From assembly GCF_002994745.2 (NCBI RefSeq), contig NC_037094.1, positions 6,618,001-6,682,000 on the forward strand: 64,000 nucleotides of DNA. Direction: 5' to 3'. The number at the start of each line of letters is the position of its first letter. The stretch's first letter is position 1. Below are positions 1-11,845 of this stretch, one piece after another. This DNA is from Rosa chinensis. Taxonomy: Eukaryota; Streptophyta; Magnoliopsida; Rosales; Rosaceae. The notes under the pieces are model-generated. The model was given only the letters and a program-made list of their open reading frames with translations. It had not been told where the DNA came from and ran no database searches. The translations under genes and the position numbers were made by a program.

Positions 1-843
1 TCGTCACGTACCATGAACTTTGGCCCGTTAGAGTCAAGTCAACACTCGGTCAACAACTTTCTGAGCTGGTCAAAGCCAACGCTGACCTGCACAAAAAAAA
101 AAAAATCTACAAATTTGCTCTGGACACCCGGAAGTCCACTTTGGACATTCTGGCATTCTTCAGTCAGCATCAACGTCCCCGCTGAACTGTATGCCGCTAG
201 CCCATTCGGAGGCCTTGGCTCATCATTCCCATCAATTGATCATCGTTGCATCCTTTGGTCATCCTCAGAGTCAATCATCGCTAAGCGCCAGTCACCGCGC
301 TGCGCCAAGCACTTGTCTTCTTCCACCATCACCGCTGAACAATGATATGTTCATCACCACCGCCGACCAAAGCTGCCGTCAGCGGCAATGCAAGCTTCTC
401 AGCTTAAGTCAGCGTCAGCGGCACCGCTAACTGCCACCAACGCCAAGTCTTGCACCGCCAAGCTCCAGGTCACGCACTGCCAAGCTTCGTCTCTTTTGAA
501 CTCCAATCATGGCAGCTTCGAACTCCACCCGCCAATCAAAGCACCGTCTAGCGAGGACCACGAGATAAGGATACCGTTAGACAAGTTATCACTCCGCTAA
601 ACACCACAGGCGGCTTTGCAGGCCTAACGACCATTCCCCGCCAACCTAGCTCTAGCCATGACTGCCGCCAGCTACTTGCCACCAGCGGCATCGCTAGCTC
701 CCATCAGCGGTAGAGCAATCACCAGCTTTTGAGCATCACCGCTAGCTGCCATGACTTCCACCGCTAAGAACCATCAGCGGCAACCGCTTCCTCCGCTAGG
801 CACCAGCAGGGCAACCTCCACAACTTCCACTGCTGGCCTCCAC

Positions 844-3833
844 TGTAGACCCCTGTACTTTTTCTTATTTATTTTAATTTGTCGCATAAAGTATGAAATT
901 ACGTATTCGTGAGGTACAAAAGTATTCGCGCTTAGATTAAGACTTTGAGGCCATTTAAAGGATTAATAAATTAGAGAAAATCCAATTTGGGTCTAGAAAA
1001 GTATTTTTAAAGTGTTGAGGCTTAGGACAAGCCCGGAAAAGTTTCCCGAAATGATTCGGTGAGATGTCGGAGAAATAAGGATATTTGAAGATGTATTTTC
1101 GGAGTGGGCTTAAGGAAAATTAAGAGGAAAATGAAAATGGAACAGCTCAAGCCCATTTGGTCCAAAAGGAGGGCAACTTAGACTTTTCACAATCAAAATT
1201 AAGGAGAGGTATAAAAGCAAAACACTCTCTCCAAACTCTAGCCTCTTCCTCATTGTCTCCCTTTCCTCTCTCTTTCTCTACCCGAGAGCTTCTCTCTCTA
1301 CCTCTCGCAGGAAATTGCCCCACCACCTGACGCCGCCGCCGTCGCCGGAATCCCAATCCTCACCAAAATTTCCAGATTTTATCCTCTTCCTCCCCTCTTT
1401 CCATTTCTCCAACCAAAATCAAGAAATTTGGCCATTCAATCCTCCAAAAACCCTAGAACCCGAAGCTAATTTGGGGGTTTTTGTGATTTCTTCTTTCCAA
1501 GCTTAAATCAAGGTAATCTCCCTCCTAATCTAGCCTCCATTCATCCGATCTATACCTATTTCTTCCTAAATCTGAGTTTTTAATTTTGATTGCATGAACC
1601 CAATTTTCCCTAAGTCAAGAGGCTAGGCTACATGTTTGGCAAGGATTTGTGGTAAAGATCTATCCATGCAACCTTGTTTTCAAGTTTATTTGGTTGAGAT
1701 GATGATGTTGGACGGATTTGTAGGTGAAGAAGGCCAATGAGAAGGATTAGGCCGTGAGTTTTGAAGAAGAAAGGGTAAGGAATGGGTTTTGGACAAACCC
1801 TAGAATTTTTGGAATTTATTTGGTTGATTTTGATTTTGTTGAGCCATTATTGTTGTTGGAAAAATTGTGAAAATTAGATCTTTGAGAAGGGTTTAATTAG
1901 TAGGATTTTATTGGTTTAGTTTTCAAAGGAATGGAAATTGGTGTTAAAGATTTTGGTGATTTTGTTGTGTAATTTTGGCCAAAAGAAAAAGAAAAGGAAG
2001 AAGAAAAGAAAGGTGTTTTATTTTGGAAGAGAAAGAAAAATGAAGAAAATAGTAAAAGTTGGATTAAATGAGTTTTTAATGTAGTAAAGTGGTAAAAAGT
2101 GAAGAAGGTGAAGGTAAAGGTAAATTCGGTAAAAAGGAGGTAAAAGGTAAAAGTGAAAATGTGGAGTTAAAAATCATGGTAAAAGTAAAAGGGTGAAAAA
2201 GGAGGAGTAATTGAGTAAAAGTGAAAGCGAAACTTTATTTATAATTATTTACTTATTTATTTTTAATAAATAAGAAATAATGGTAAATAAATGAATATTT
2301 GGTCAAAAGTCAAAAGTCAAAGTTAAAGGTCAAAAGTCAACTTTGAGAGTTGACAAAGGTTGACCGACCTCATAAAACGAGAGGATCGACTCGACTTTGG
2401 TCGCTCGGGTTGGCGATAGTTTAGCGGAGCAATAAGGACGTTTTCATTTTTAAGAAAGAAGTTAGTTTCCCAAATTAGTAAAGGTTAAAAAGAAGTAGTT
2501 AATGGCCTCAATGAAATAAAAAGGATTTAGTGTGCGCGATTACTTAAAGTTGATCATGATGTTTACCTAGATAATTACTTGCAAACTAAGTAATAGTTCA
2601 GGAAACATGATCGTTAAGGAAGCTTAAGCGGAAAGCATCAGAGTGTGGAATACGCCGGCATTTTTCAGGTAGGGTGAGCTGTCATTTCCTTGTTAGAGGC
2701 TTTTCAATATATGTGGAATGCTCTAGTATAATATTATGTTGCTTGCAAGTATTTTTTGTTGTTCATCAGTCGATGCCTCGTGATACCTGTGTTTTCATAA
2801 CTGATAATTGTTGATTGCGAAAACCGAGGCTAGACTTGCATGTTGAGATACTATACCCTTTGTATGTTTGTGCTTGTGACCTGAAAGTGAATGGGACCTA
2901 GACGCGTAGATTCCTAGGGATCCCACGGTGTCGATAACCGAGAACCTTCGGAGGGGGTTGTGCTCCTATGTTTGTCGAGGAAAGGTGAGTACAGATAGTG
3001 AATCAGTCATAGGAGACTCAGAGCCAGGAAATGGACACTTTCACTACTTGTAGTCACAAGAACTACAGAGTAGTTGGCTGGTTCTCAAAGGATGACGAAC
3101 CAGGTAGGTCATCGATTTATTTTAGTTTAGCCGATAGGTAAGTATTTCGGAGCTCCAAGTTGTGTGAAGCATGCTGCATATGATTTCCTGAAACGAAACA
3201 AGTATGATTGTTTTTGTTTGCATTTGTTTTACTTGATTTTACCAATGCACGCAACCTATATTCTAGTAGCTATATTTTACTTAATAGTTTTCAAACCTAA
3301 CTAAGGTTAGGTCGGCCCCTATTGGGCTAGAGAGGACGAAATGCTCACCCCTACATTTCAGGTTACAACGAGGTCATTCCGGACGATTTGGATTAAAAGT
3401 GGGTCGTTAGCCGAGTCTGTGTGTTGCTGTCCTTGTCGCTTGAAGTTCTTCCCTTTTGGTATTCTATCGATTTACTCGTTTTTCTTTTAATGTTGAACTC
3501 TGTGAGGTCCGCCTACTTGGGAGCGCGCCTCACCACTTTGTATTATTGTTATTGTTGAACTCCTTTCATTTCGGTTATGATGTAAGCCCTAAGGCGTCAC
3601 AGTGCACTTGCCCACTTTATTTTTAAGCATTTCTAGACTTGTTAATTTAAATGTTGGGTTATTGATTTAAAGTCCTTTCTTAAAAGTTTTCTTGGTCTCC
3701 TATTTTCTAAAATTTTGTATTTTAGAAAGGCCTTGTAGTATTAAGTTGGTAGGTCTACGGTATGTTTACGACGTATCGAGCTTCTATTGGCTTAATATTA
3801 CGGTGCTGTGGTATACCCGTTCGAGTTGCCACA
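844..3833 (+). mobile_element. Solo LTR, about 3.0 kb, TSD TCCAC
   Basis: The element starts TGTAGACCCC and ends TTGCCACA. It is flanked by perfect 5-bp duplications TCCAC at 839-843 and 3834-3838, so both ends are defined. No coding domains lie inside and no second LTR copy is present, so it is a solo LTR rather than a full element. It has a TATA box near position 367 of the element followed by a CT-rich leader (1226-1310) and a GC-rich stretch (1318-1345), the usual promoter layout of long plant Ty3/gypsy LTRs. The short ORFs at 1147-1356 and 1315-1506 are read from this leader and are not genes. Confidence 0.82.
1210..1217 (+). promoter_or_regulatory. TATA box of the solo LTR
   Basis: TATAAAAG is followed within 15-100 bases by a CT-rich stretch typical of plant transcript leaders. 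It lies inside the solo LTR and would be the LTR promoter. Whether it is active cannot be told from sequence. Confidence 0.5.
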
Positions 3834-5629
3834 TCCACAGCTAGCCAAAAGCTTCTCCGCTGACCATCATCACCGCCAGCGATAACCTCTAGCAACTCAA
3901 CCATCTCGACAGAGCTCCTTGACCGAGTCAACTCACTCCTCTTGAAGCATCAGCTCTTCCTCTTGACAGGGTGCTGCTACCAACAACGCTACCGCCTACG
4001 AGACCTAGCGGAGCATCGGCGAGCCTATCGATCCCCATCTCGGCGGGGCTTCAATCCTCTTGGCGGAGGTTCAGTCTCCCGGTCACCCAGAAAACTACTT
4101 TGGACACCCATTCAATCTTGCTGTCCCTCCTTGCTGCTGGTTCCAAGTTTACGGCCCATGATCTCGGTTTCTGGGTGTAGCTCATCACCCAAACATTGAT
4201 CAGCGCCTTCGATGCAGCTCAAAGCCTTCCTTCTGGCAAAAAACTGGAAAACATATGAGTTTCTTTCTGTGGTACGTACAAAGCTAAAGCATATACATAT
4301 GCCTATTATAATCATCTAAAGGCACCTTCACAATTAAGTGGCTAACATATACATAACGTGTTCAGTTGTCCTTATTTCATGCTCTGAATATGGCCCAACA
4401 AGTGATACATTTGCTTCCTTGCACATTCAATTATCATTGACCAAGCATGTATAATATATTACTTGCAAAAGTTGGCAGCTCACTATATTCAACACATGTG
4501 ATGGGCCTTGCATACGCACACCAGGCATTTAAAATCAATAGTGTATGAGGCATCCCTGTACATGCATATGCATACATATTATAAACCCACCTGTTAAAGC
4601 ATGCTACTTACATGAGACCATGACAACTGCACATCAAACAAACTATGCCACATCTAGAAGATTGTGACACTTATGACTTAACTAAACACACGCTCGGATA
4701 AACGATTTACTTGGGTTACGACTCCTTTGGGTATCGGCATGGCCACGACTTTCTTGGGCCACACCCCGCATGCTCGCACAGCTCCTATCCGCTCAACTAC
4801 ACCCAACTTGCTAGAACACAACCTAACTCGCTCAAACATATCAAACATGCTTTAACTAAGTTCCAAGTTCACAAACGCTTCATACTATCCATCGGGAGCT
4901 ACTCCCAAAATTTTATATGGACAACCATCACACTTGCCACTATCTATTACGCATGTTACATGGCCATAAGATCCATATATTATTACTTGCTATACTTATT
5001 TGTCATTATTCATACAATTACAAGCTCTACATATACTCTATTTGTAAACATATGGTCTAGCCTCTAGGCACCATACTTTGTCAAAACTCTCCCCACGAGA
5101 AAGAGACCTAAACGGGTCTAGAATCCAAGAGTCTATGGTCCATGACCAACCACTAAGCTGTAAGGCAAAGCCTCATAACTGACAATGACCGCTACGCGGC
5201 ATTGCAGTCAAGCTTTTCTCCTCTGGGAAAGAGTAAAGGGACCGGTTAACGCAGCCCACGGCAGCCATTGATCCAACAGTTAACCCTTGATACTTGGGTA
5301 TCAAAGATTAGGTTCGCTACCTAACACCCACTGCTTATACGCAGCTCCCCTCATCAAACAATTTTCCGACCATACGGAGGTTTATAGCCAAGAGTGGGGG
5401 ACTCCTTGGAGGGCCTAGCAAGGGGCCCACCCAAAAGGGCATAAGCATTCGTTTCAACAAATTCTAGATGGATGACGCACTTGCACTAATTATGCTCGCT
5501 ATACGGCACAAAGCCACGCTTTGGTATCAACCCCGTGAGAAAGACCTCCTTCACCGGGGACTTCGGGGACTTGTACATACAGCATAGCATAATTAGCAAC
5601 GGTTACATTTACGACTTAGGGCATCACAT

Positions 5630-6800
5630 TTGAGCTTTCCCCGCATAAGCTTTAACACTCTCTCCTCAGCGGTACCCCCGAGCTTTCACACTCTTGCCTC
5701 AGTGGCATTGTCGAGCTTTCACGCTCTTGCCTCAGCGGCAACCTCGATCTTTCAAGCTCTTGCCTCAGCGGCACAACTGAGTTTTCACTCTCTTGCCTCA
5801 GCGGCACCGTCGAGCTTTCACGCTCTTGGCTCAGCAGCAACCTTGAGCTTTCACGCTCTTGCCTCAGTAGCAACCTCGAGCTTTCACTTTCTTGCCTCAA
5901 CGGTACAGCCTAGCTTTTCACGCTCTTGCCTCAGCGGCACAGCCGAGATTTCACCCTCTTTGCCTCAATGGCACAGCCGAGCTTTCACCCTCTTTGCCTC
6001 AGCGGCACAGCCGAGCTTTCACGCTCTTTGCCTCAGCAGCACCGCCTAGCTTTCACATTCTCAGCGGCATCCTGAGCTTTCACGCTCACACCTTCGCGTC
6101 ATCCCCGAGCTTTCAAGCTCTTACCTCAGCGTCACCGCCGAGCTTTCACGCTCTTGCCTCAGCGGTACAGTCGAGCTTTCACGCTCTTACCTCAGCGGCA
6201 CAGCCGTGCTTTCACGCTCTTGCATCAGCGGCAACCCCGAGCTTTCACTCTCATGCCTTCCCGGCACCCATCGAGCTTCACGCTCATGCATTCCCGACAA
6301 TCCCCAAGCTTCCTGCTCACGAGCTCTAACGCTCACGCCTCCCTGACACCCATCTAGCTTCCCGCTCACACCTTCCCGGCAACCATCGAGCTTCCCGCTC
6401 ATGCCTTCTCGGCACCATCAAGCTTTTCGCTGAGGCCTTCTCGGCAACCCCGAGCTTTCACGCTCATGCCTTCCCGTCACCCATCGAGCTTCGCGCTCAT
6501 GCCTTCCCAGCAATCGCCAAGCTTCCAGCTCATGAGCTCTAACGCTCACGCCTCCTCGGCACCCATCGAGCTTCCCACTCATGCCTTCACGGCACCTATC
6601 GAGCTTCCCACTCATGCCTTCCCAGCAACCCCTGAGTTTCCCGCTCAGGCCTTCCCTGCAACCATCGAGCTTCCGGCTCAGGCCTTCCCGGTACCATCTA
6701 GCTTTTCGCTCAGGTCTTCCCTGCTCCCAGAGCTTCCCGCTCACGCATTCCAGGCACCCCTATCTTTCACGCTCTTGCCTTCCGGCATTCCCAAGATTTA
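5630..6800 (+). repeat. 30-bp minisatellite array, about 1.15 kb
   Basis: Imperfect tandem units of about 30 bp contain the core GAGCTTTCACGCTCTTGCCT followed by CAGCGGCA-type ends. Because 30 is a multiple of three, long ORFs appear on both strands: about 10-residue SFHALASAA-type repeats on the plus strand (5630-6049, 5892-6329) and QERESS repeats on the minus strand. The unit drifts towards a variant with CATGCCTTCCCGGCA after about 6240. The ORFs look like a by-product of unit length, since several frames are open at once. It belongs to the surrounding retroelement background. Confidence 0.85.
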
Positions 6801-7237
6801 CACTCATATACCCTCGACATAATATACCTTAATGGAACATTGAAGTCTTCTACCATTTGTCGTTTGCAACAAATCGAATTCTTTTCGCGTTCCATTAATA
6901 TGAGCGAAAACCAAACAAACACGAGTGTTCGTTTATTCATCGTTCACGAATTACAAACGCTTGCTTTCATGGCACTCATGCAACTTACATCTCACGAGCG
7001 TAACCCCGTCAAACTCGACCTCGTTCCTTTCCTTGCGTGTGTCACACATTTTTCATATGCAATCCATATGCGCTCTCGAGTCTAGACGTCACAACCGATC
7101 GTACTCGGCGCCATCCACATGTATACATCAACATGTATCACGCACCTCGCACATTCATATATGACAATTCATATCAATGCAACTCACATTTGTTGCCCAA
7201 TGCAACAAGTATTCTACAAGTGCGTGCTTTTATCTTT

Positions 7238-7724
7238 TGTAGATACCTCTCACTATGCATGAAGGATTTGCTACATCACCAAGCATAAGTAACACCCTCT
7301 TGAGGGGGCCCACAAGCTATGGTGGGGCCCAACCGAGACATGCATCCCGTAGCCCGATGTCCGAGCTACGCCACGGTAGTCGGAAGGGGCAAATGCCTCG
7401 CCGGGAAGCCACCTTCTCGGCCTTGCCAAGTCACCTTCATAAGCATGCTTTTTAGACTAGAATAGTGATTTCTACATCCCACATCTAAGAAAATGTAGAG
7501 GAGATGGCTTCCTTCACCTATAAAATGAACTCTCCTCCTACTTACTCAACATCCCATTACACACTTTGTAATCCATTTGGGCCGCAAGGCCCAAACACAT
7601 AGTACAACATTCAAGTGGATGTAGTCTCCTGCTAAGGCGGAGACGAACCACTATACTTCTAGTGTGTGTGTCTCTCTCTCTCTCTAAAGGTAACTAGAGA
7701 CCCTTCGGATCTCTAACGTTAACA
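7238..7724 (+). mobile_element. Solo LTR, 487 bp, TSD TCTTT
   Basis: It starts TGTAGATACC and ends GTTAACA. Perfect 5-bp duplications TCTTT flank it at 7233-7237 and 7725-7729. A TATA box (TATAAAAT, 7519-7526) is followed by a leader with GGGCCGCAAGGCCCAA and a CT microsatellite near the 3' end. A diverged second copy lies at 11059-11551. The duplication around this single copy shows it is a solo LTR formed by LTR-LTR recombination, not one end of an element spanning to 11551. ORF 7255-7455 is LTR sequence, not a gene. Confidence 0.8.
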
Positions 7725-8468
7725 TCTTTGTTGTGTAGGTTAACGAGTGTCTTCTTGCTTACGGAGTTCGGGGACTTATAGTGTCACGCCCCGAATTTAG
7801 AATAAATCAATTCAAATCCGAAACGCAATAACTTAACAAGCACAAGAAAAACACATAGAAAATTTTTCATTTAATTAAGCAACTAAACAAACTGAGCTCA
7901 GAATGTCAATACCGACTCGTTCTTTAGAGTCACATATTACATTACAGATAGTTTACAAATTAAACTGAATGACAATTCAATAAGTAAACACACCCACCAC
8001 AACTCACTACACAGCGGAAGACTTAAAACTAAGATTACCCTTTGACGTCCACGCTACCGAACGTACCCCTCAGCTTCGACGACGATTAATCGATATTCTA
8101 ACCTGCACAATAAACCCTACACCATAGAATAGTGCACCGGGTTGAACAAAACAATCACGGTAAGCTTTTTAAGCTCGTATGAGTAAACTCAAATAAAGTG
8201 ACTCACGTCACGCATGCTTATAATTTCTCAACTCGTGAGAAGATTAAAGCAACAATATTTAATTCCACAAAATACATGCTTTCACCATCTTCGTCTAACA
8301 AAACAATATGCAATTATTACAAGAAAAACGTCAAGTTCAAATTAAACAATAACATGCTCAATAATTTCAACCCAACTAAAAACCCACATGCTCTGTCTCT
8401 CAATTCATTTTCCAATCACTACAGATCACAACCCACAACTGTACCCACAATAAGAATTAAGCAAAATC

Positions 8469-8645
8469 AGTAATCCCTGCATTGAAACTTAGTTCAGGAG
8501 ATCACATTAAAACAAACAATACAAAAGATAGTAATCCCTGCATATAACTTAGTTTAAGAGATTACATTAAAGCAAACAATACAAACGGCAGTAATCCCTG
8601 CATATAACTTAGTTCAGGAGATTACATTTAAATCAACATATAGAA
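8469..8645. repeat. 60-bp tandem repeat, three copies
   Basis: Three consecutive units begin with AGTAATCCCTGCAT at 8469, 8530 and 8590 (periods 61 and 60). They differ by a few substitutions and the third is incomplete. The array lies inside the 7782-10957 LTR-like element. Confidence 0.85.
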
Positions 8646-8809
8646 TGAGAAGGAAAATCAATAAGGAAGTCAAACAACTCACACTAAAATCGATGATCAC
8701 CCATCAACCCCAAACACTCGAAACTATCTTTTAAAAACATGTACTCTTGAGTGCCATAACACCAAGTTATCCCCCAAGAAGTACAACTGCAGACAGACGA
8801 TAACTCTAA

Positions 8810-9281
8810 GGCCTCGTTTGTTTCGCGGATTTGAGGACTTGGGAAAGGAAAGCTGTTCCTTTCCTTTGTTTGGTAACCACAAAGTCCGGAAATGCTTTCC
8901 TGACATAGGGGAAAGTTGGGGGTAAACTCATTCCACTCAAACTTCATGGGATTGAGTTTCCCATCCCATTTCCCAGCATTAATTGCAATAATTTTGGACA
9001 ATAATACCCTAACATTAATTGCTTGAGTACCCTTGGTAGTGTTGAAAATTCATTTCAGGTTGTTTTTATTTTAAAATAGAAGGGTATTATTGAAATATTG
9101 AAATATTTTTACTTTCCTTTCCTGCACCAACCAAACATCGAAAGGGAAATCAAATGATCTTTCTTGGATGCTTTCCCTGCTTTACCAAACACAGGAAATG
9201 AAATCTGACAGGAACTTTAATTTCCCTTCTCCACGGGAAAGACAAGGGAATCGATTTCCCTTCCGTGAACCAAACGAGGCC
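8810..9281. mobile_element. Tourist-like (PIF/Harbinger) MITE, 472 bp
   Basis: Terminal inverted repeats GGCCTCGTTTG and CAAACGAGGCC bound the element, which is flanked by TAA at 8807-8809 and 9282-9284. A TAA duplication with GGCCTCGTTTG-type termini is diagnostic of Tourist/PIF-Harbinger MITEs. The inverted similarity extends inward (AAAGGAAAG- and GGGAAA-type motifs near both ends). It is nested in the 3.2-kb LTR-like element. Minus-strand ORFs at 8684-9001 and 8724-8906 are incidental. Confidence 0.88.
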
Positions 9282-11058
9282 TAACAGAATCGTAACCTGT
9301 CACCTCAGAACAAACCCAGGTTTACCACTGAAACCTTCCGACTCACAATTGTTACACCACAACTCCAAATCACTCTTTTATCAATATAAATCATCAAAAG
9401 TCTATATATCACAATGCCAAAACCATCCAGATATATATATATATATATATATCACGTAAATATATATATATACGTAGTCACCCATTCAGGGATGCCACTA
9501 ATACCAACTATAGTTTTACAAATTAACTACTCAAAAATCATTTATATCAAAACATTGTTTTAACTTACCCATGAACCGTTGTCGATCAAGTTCATATATT
9601 TTAAAACAAATAATTTATTTTGATAAATATGATTTTGCATACTAACAATTAAATCTACTAAATTAAACATAACTAATTTATCGACTGAAACACTGTGAGA
9701 TTTACTCACCTCCAAATCCTGCTGCGTCTTCACATAAACCAAGACAAGCACAAAATCATCCATACTCCGCTCACACAATTTCGTCAATCACCTAATCACA
9801 TCAAGGTCACATTCAATACAACACAAATCACACAATTCACAAGACACAATTATACTCCAAGACCATCCAACGTCTTCGGAACACTTCTACGATCAATAAA
9901 TCAAAACTACAAGTCGATCGAACGGCCGAATCCTCACATATCGAAAACCGAAACGAATCGAAAACCCTAAAACCCTAACATGCTCATACCATCTCCAGAA
10001 ATTACAAACTATATATCGTAATGCTCGTATCGACGAGTAGATCGCAATCAGGAACAGAAACTGTCTCTGAGGTGGTCGGAAACAGCTGGAAAACACCACC
10101 ACAGTGGCGGCACCGCCACCGACCCAAAGTCGGAATTTGGAAAAACTTCCAACACCAAAGTTCTTCATCTCAACTCCAATTGAAACATTCATAACTAGCA
10201 CAAAGTCTGAATGGAAGCCATTTGGCCATAATTTACCTCGCAAGTTTTGAAAACCGATGAACCCAAGAATCCCAATCTTCAAAATTCAACCTCCACACTT
10301 TGAATCATTGCAAGCCATCTTGGGAGATGCATCTACGTCCTCTGGGCTAGAAAAGCCCTCAAGGATCAAGAGCTATGGTGGCCGGAGGAGGGAGAACCCA
10401 CGGGGGCGATTTCAACGTCGGCAACTCCACTTCTCGACCTTGTACCGTTGTGTACGGTGCTTCCCACAATGAATCACCACAACAGACGTGTAGAGGGGAC
10501 TGAGGCGAGCAGGATTCCCTTTGGAATCGAGCCAATTGGTGGCCGGACGGTGAAGAAATCGGCCGGAGAAGGGAGATGGCGAAACGGGGGTCGGGAGAGA
10601 GGAGAGAGAAAACTTTCTGAAAATGGAAAGTTTGTATTTTCTGAAATATTTTCCCAAAAAATCCCATATATATCAAAATGAAAAATTTTTCCGACGGCCA
10701 TAACTTCTTCATTCGAACTCCGATTTTCGTTTTCCACATATCCACGAACTCGTATCGACGCGCTCTACAATATTCGTGAAGGAAGTTATTACAGAATCTT
10801 AATGTATAAAAAGTCAACTCTTAAATCAAAGCTTTCTGAGCGAATAATTGCTCGAACTAATTTCCGCTCCACCCTTGAACCACGAAATAGCTCAACGAAC
10901 ACTTAATTAATTCCCGGAAACCATTAGAAATTAATAACGAATTTCCGGGGTCTTACAAATAGGGGCTAGACGCCGCCCGGACGTTACTTATGCTTGATGA
11001 CTTTATGTTTATAACTCCCCAACCAAGAAGCTCCTCTTACTTGGGGACTTCGGAGACT

Positions 11059-11551
11059 TGTAGATACCTCTACTAGCAAGGCTATTTTCTATGTCACCAA
11101 GCATAAGTAACACCCTCTTAGGAGGGTCCACAAGCCAGGGTGGGGCCCAACCGAGACATGCTTCACGTAGCCGGATGTCCAAGCTACGTCATGGTAGTCG
11201 GAAGCGGCCAATACCTCGCCGGGAAGTCACCTTCCCAGCCTTGCCAAGTTACCTTCACAAGCATGTTTTCTAAAGACTAGAATAGTGGGTTTAGCATCCC
11301 ACATGAAAGAAAATGTAAAGTGGAGGGGTTCCTTTACCTATAAAAGGGACCCCTCCTCACACTTAGAATCCATCCCATTAAATCTCATGTAAACCTCTTG
11401 GGCCGCAAGGCCCAACACACATAGTTAAGCTTTCAAGTGGACGTAGTCTCCTGCTAAAGCGGGAGACGAACCACTATACTTCTTGTGTCTTCCCCCTCTC
11501 TCTCTCTCTCTCTCTCACTTAATTAGATCCCCACGGATCCAAACATTAACA
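11059..11551 (+). mobile_element. Second copy of the 490-bp LTR, probable 3' LTR
   Basis: It starts TGTAGATACC, ends CATTAACA and is alignable along its length with 7238-7724 (shared ACCAAGCATAAGTAACACCC, GGGCCGCAAGGCCCAA and GACGAACCACTATACTTCT). The TATA box is at 11339-11346 (TATAAAAG). Its flanks (AGACT before, AATAG after) do not match each other, unlike the first copy. A purine-rich polypurine-tract-like segment (CTTGGGGACTTCGGAGAC) directly precedes it, so it most likely forms the 3' LTR of an element whose 5' LTR is outside the window. A CT microsatellite sits at about 11494-11516. Confidence 0.65.
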
Positions 11552-11796
11552 AATAGGTTCTTCGTCTAGCTTCACCATCTCACTTCGCCACCTTGCTTCT
11601 CCGATCTCATCGATGCCTTGCTTCTTTGCCCAGCTTCACCGCGTCACTTCTCCGATCTCAATACGAATCTAGATATCGATCTAGATCTCTTCTCCCTCTC
11701 TCTCTCATTTACTATTCAAAATTCCAGTTTGAATGAGAATTTCAAATTCATCGTCTTGATTGATTTCGATTTCGATCTCGATCTCAATCTTGATCT

Positions 11797-11845
<49 letters not shown>

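Larger units (their letters stand above)
7782..10957 (-). mobile_element. Large LTR-like element, about 3.2 kb, near-perfect TSD
   Basis: On the plus strand it begins TGTCACGCCCCG and ends GGGGTCTTACA. Read on the minus strand it therefore starts TGTAAGACCCCG and ends with CGGGGCGTGACA. Flanking 5-mers are TATAG (7777-7781) and AATAG (10958-10962), four of five identical. On the minus strand a TA-rich box (about 10665-10675) is followed by a CT-rich leader and a GC-rich codon-like segment, the same layout as the 844-3833 solo LTR. No reverse transcriptase or gag is visible. I read it as a minus-strand solo LTR of a large gypsy-type element. An alternative is another non-autonomous element with short terminal inverted ends. 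Confidence 0.65.
1..11551 (+). mobile_element. Composite LTR-retroelement repeat block (LARD-like, no pol genes seen)
   Basis: No host gene is recognisable here. The background sequence (1-843, 3839-7232, 7730-7781, 10963-11058) is GC-rich, low-complexity and free of long conserved ORFs. It carries minisatellites and a purine-rich tract (11041-11058) just before an LTR copy at 11059. Three other LTR-like elements with target-site duplications are inserted into it and are listed separately. I infer a large retrotransposon derivative whose 5' LTR lies left of the window and whose 3' LTR is 11059-11551. The identity of the background element is uncertain because its 5' end is not visible. Short ORFs here (for example 13-345 and 4711-5067) match nothing I recognise. 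4200-5630 contains no feature I can name. Confidence 0.45.

Noticed and set aside
4711..5067. 118-residue ORF
   Set aside because: It is AT-rich towards its end, gives a Tyr/Ile-rich low-complexity product, and sits in repeat background with no transcript signals.
10257..10817. Cluster of ORFs of 70-152 residues on both strands
   Set aside because: They lie in the CT/GC-rich leader of the 7782-10957 LTR-like element and have no recognisable domain.
7238..11551. One TRIM-like element with 7238-7724 and 11059-11551 as its two LTRs
   Set aside because: The outer flanks do not match (TCTTT versus AATAG), whereas TCTTT flanks the first copy on both sides, showing it is a solo LTR.
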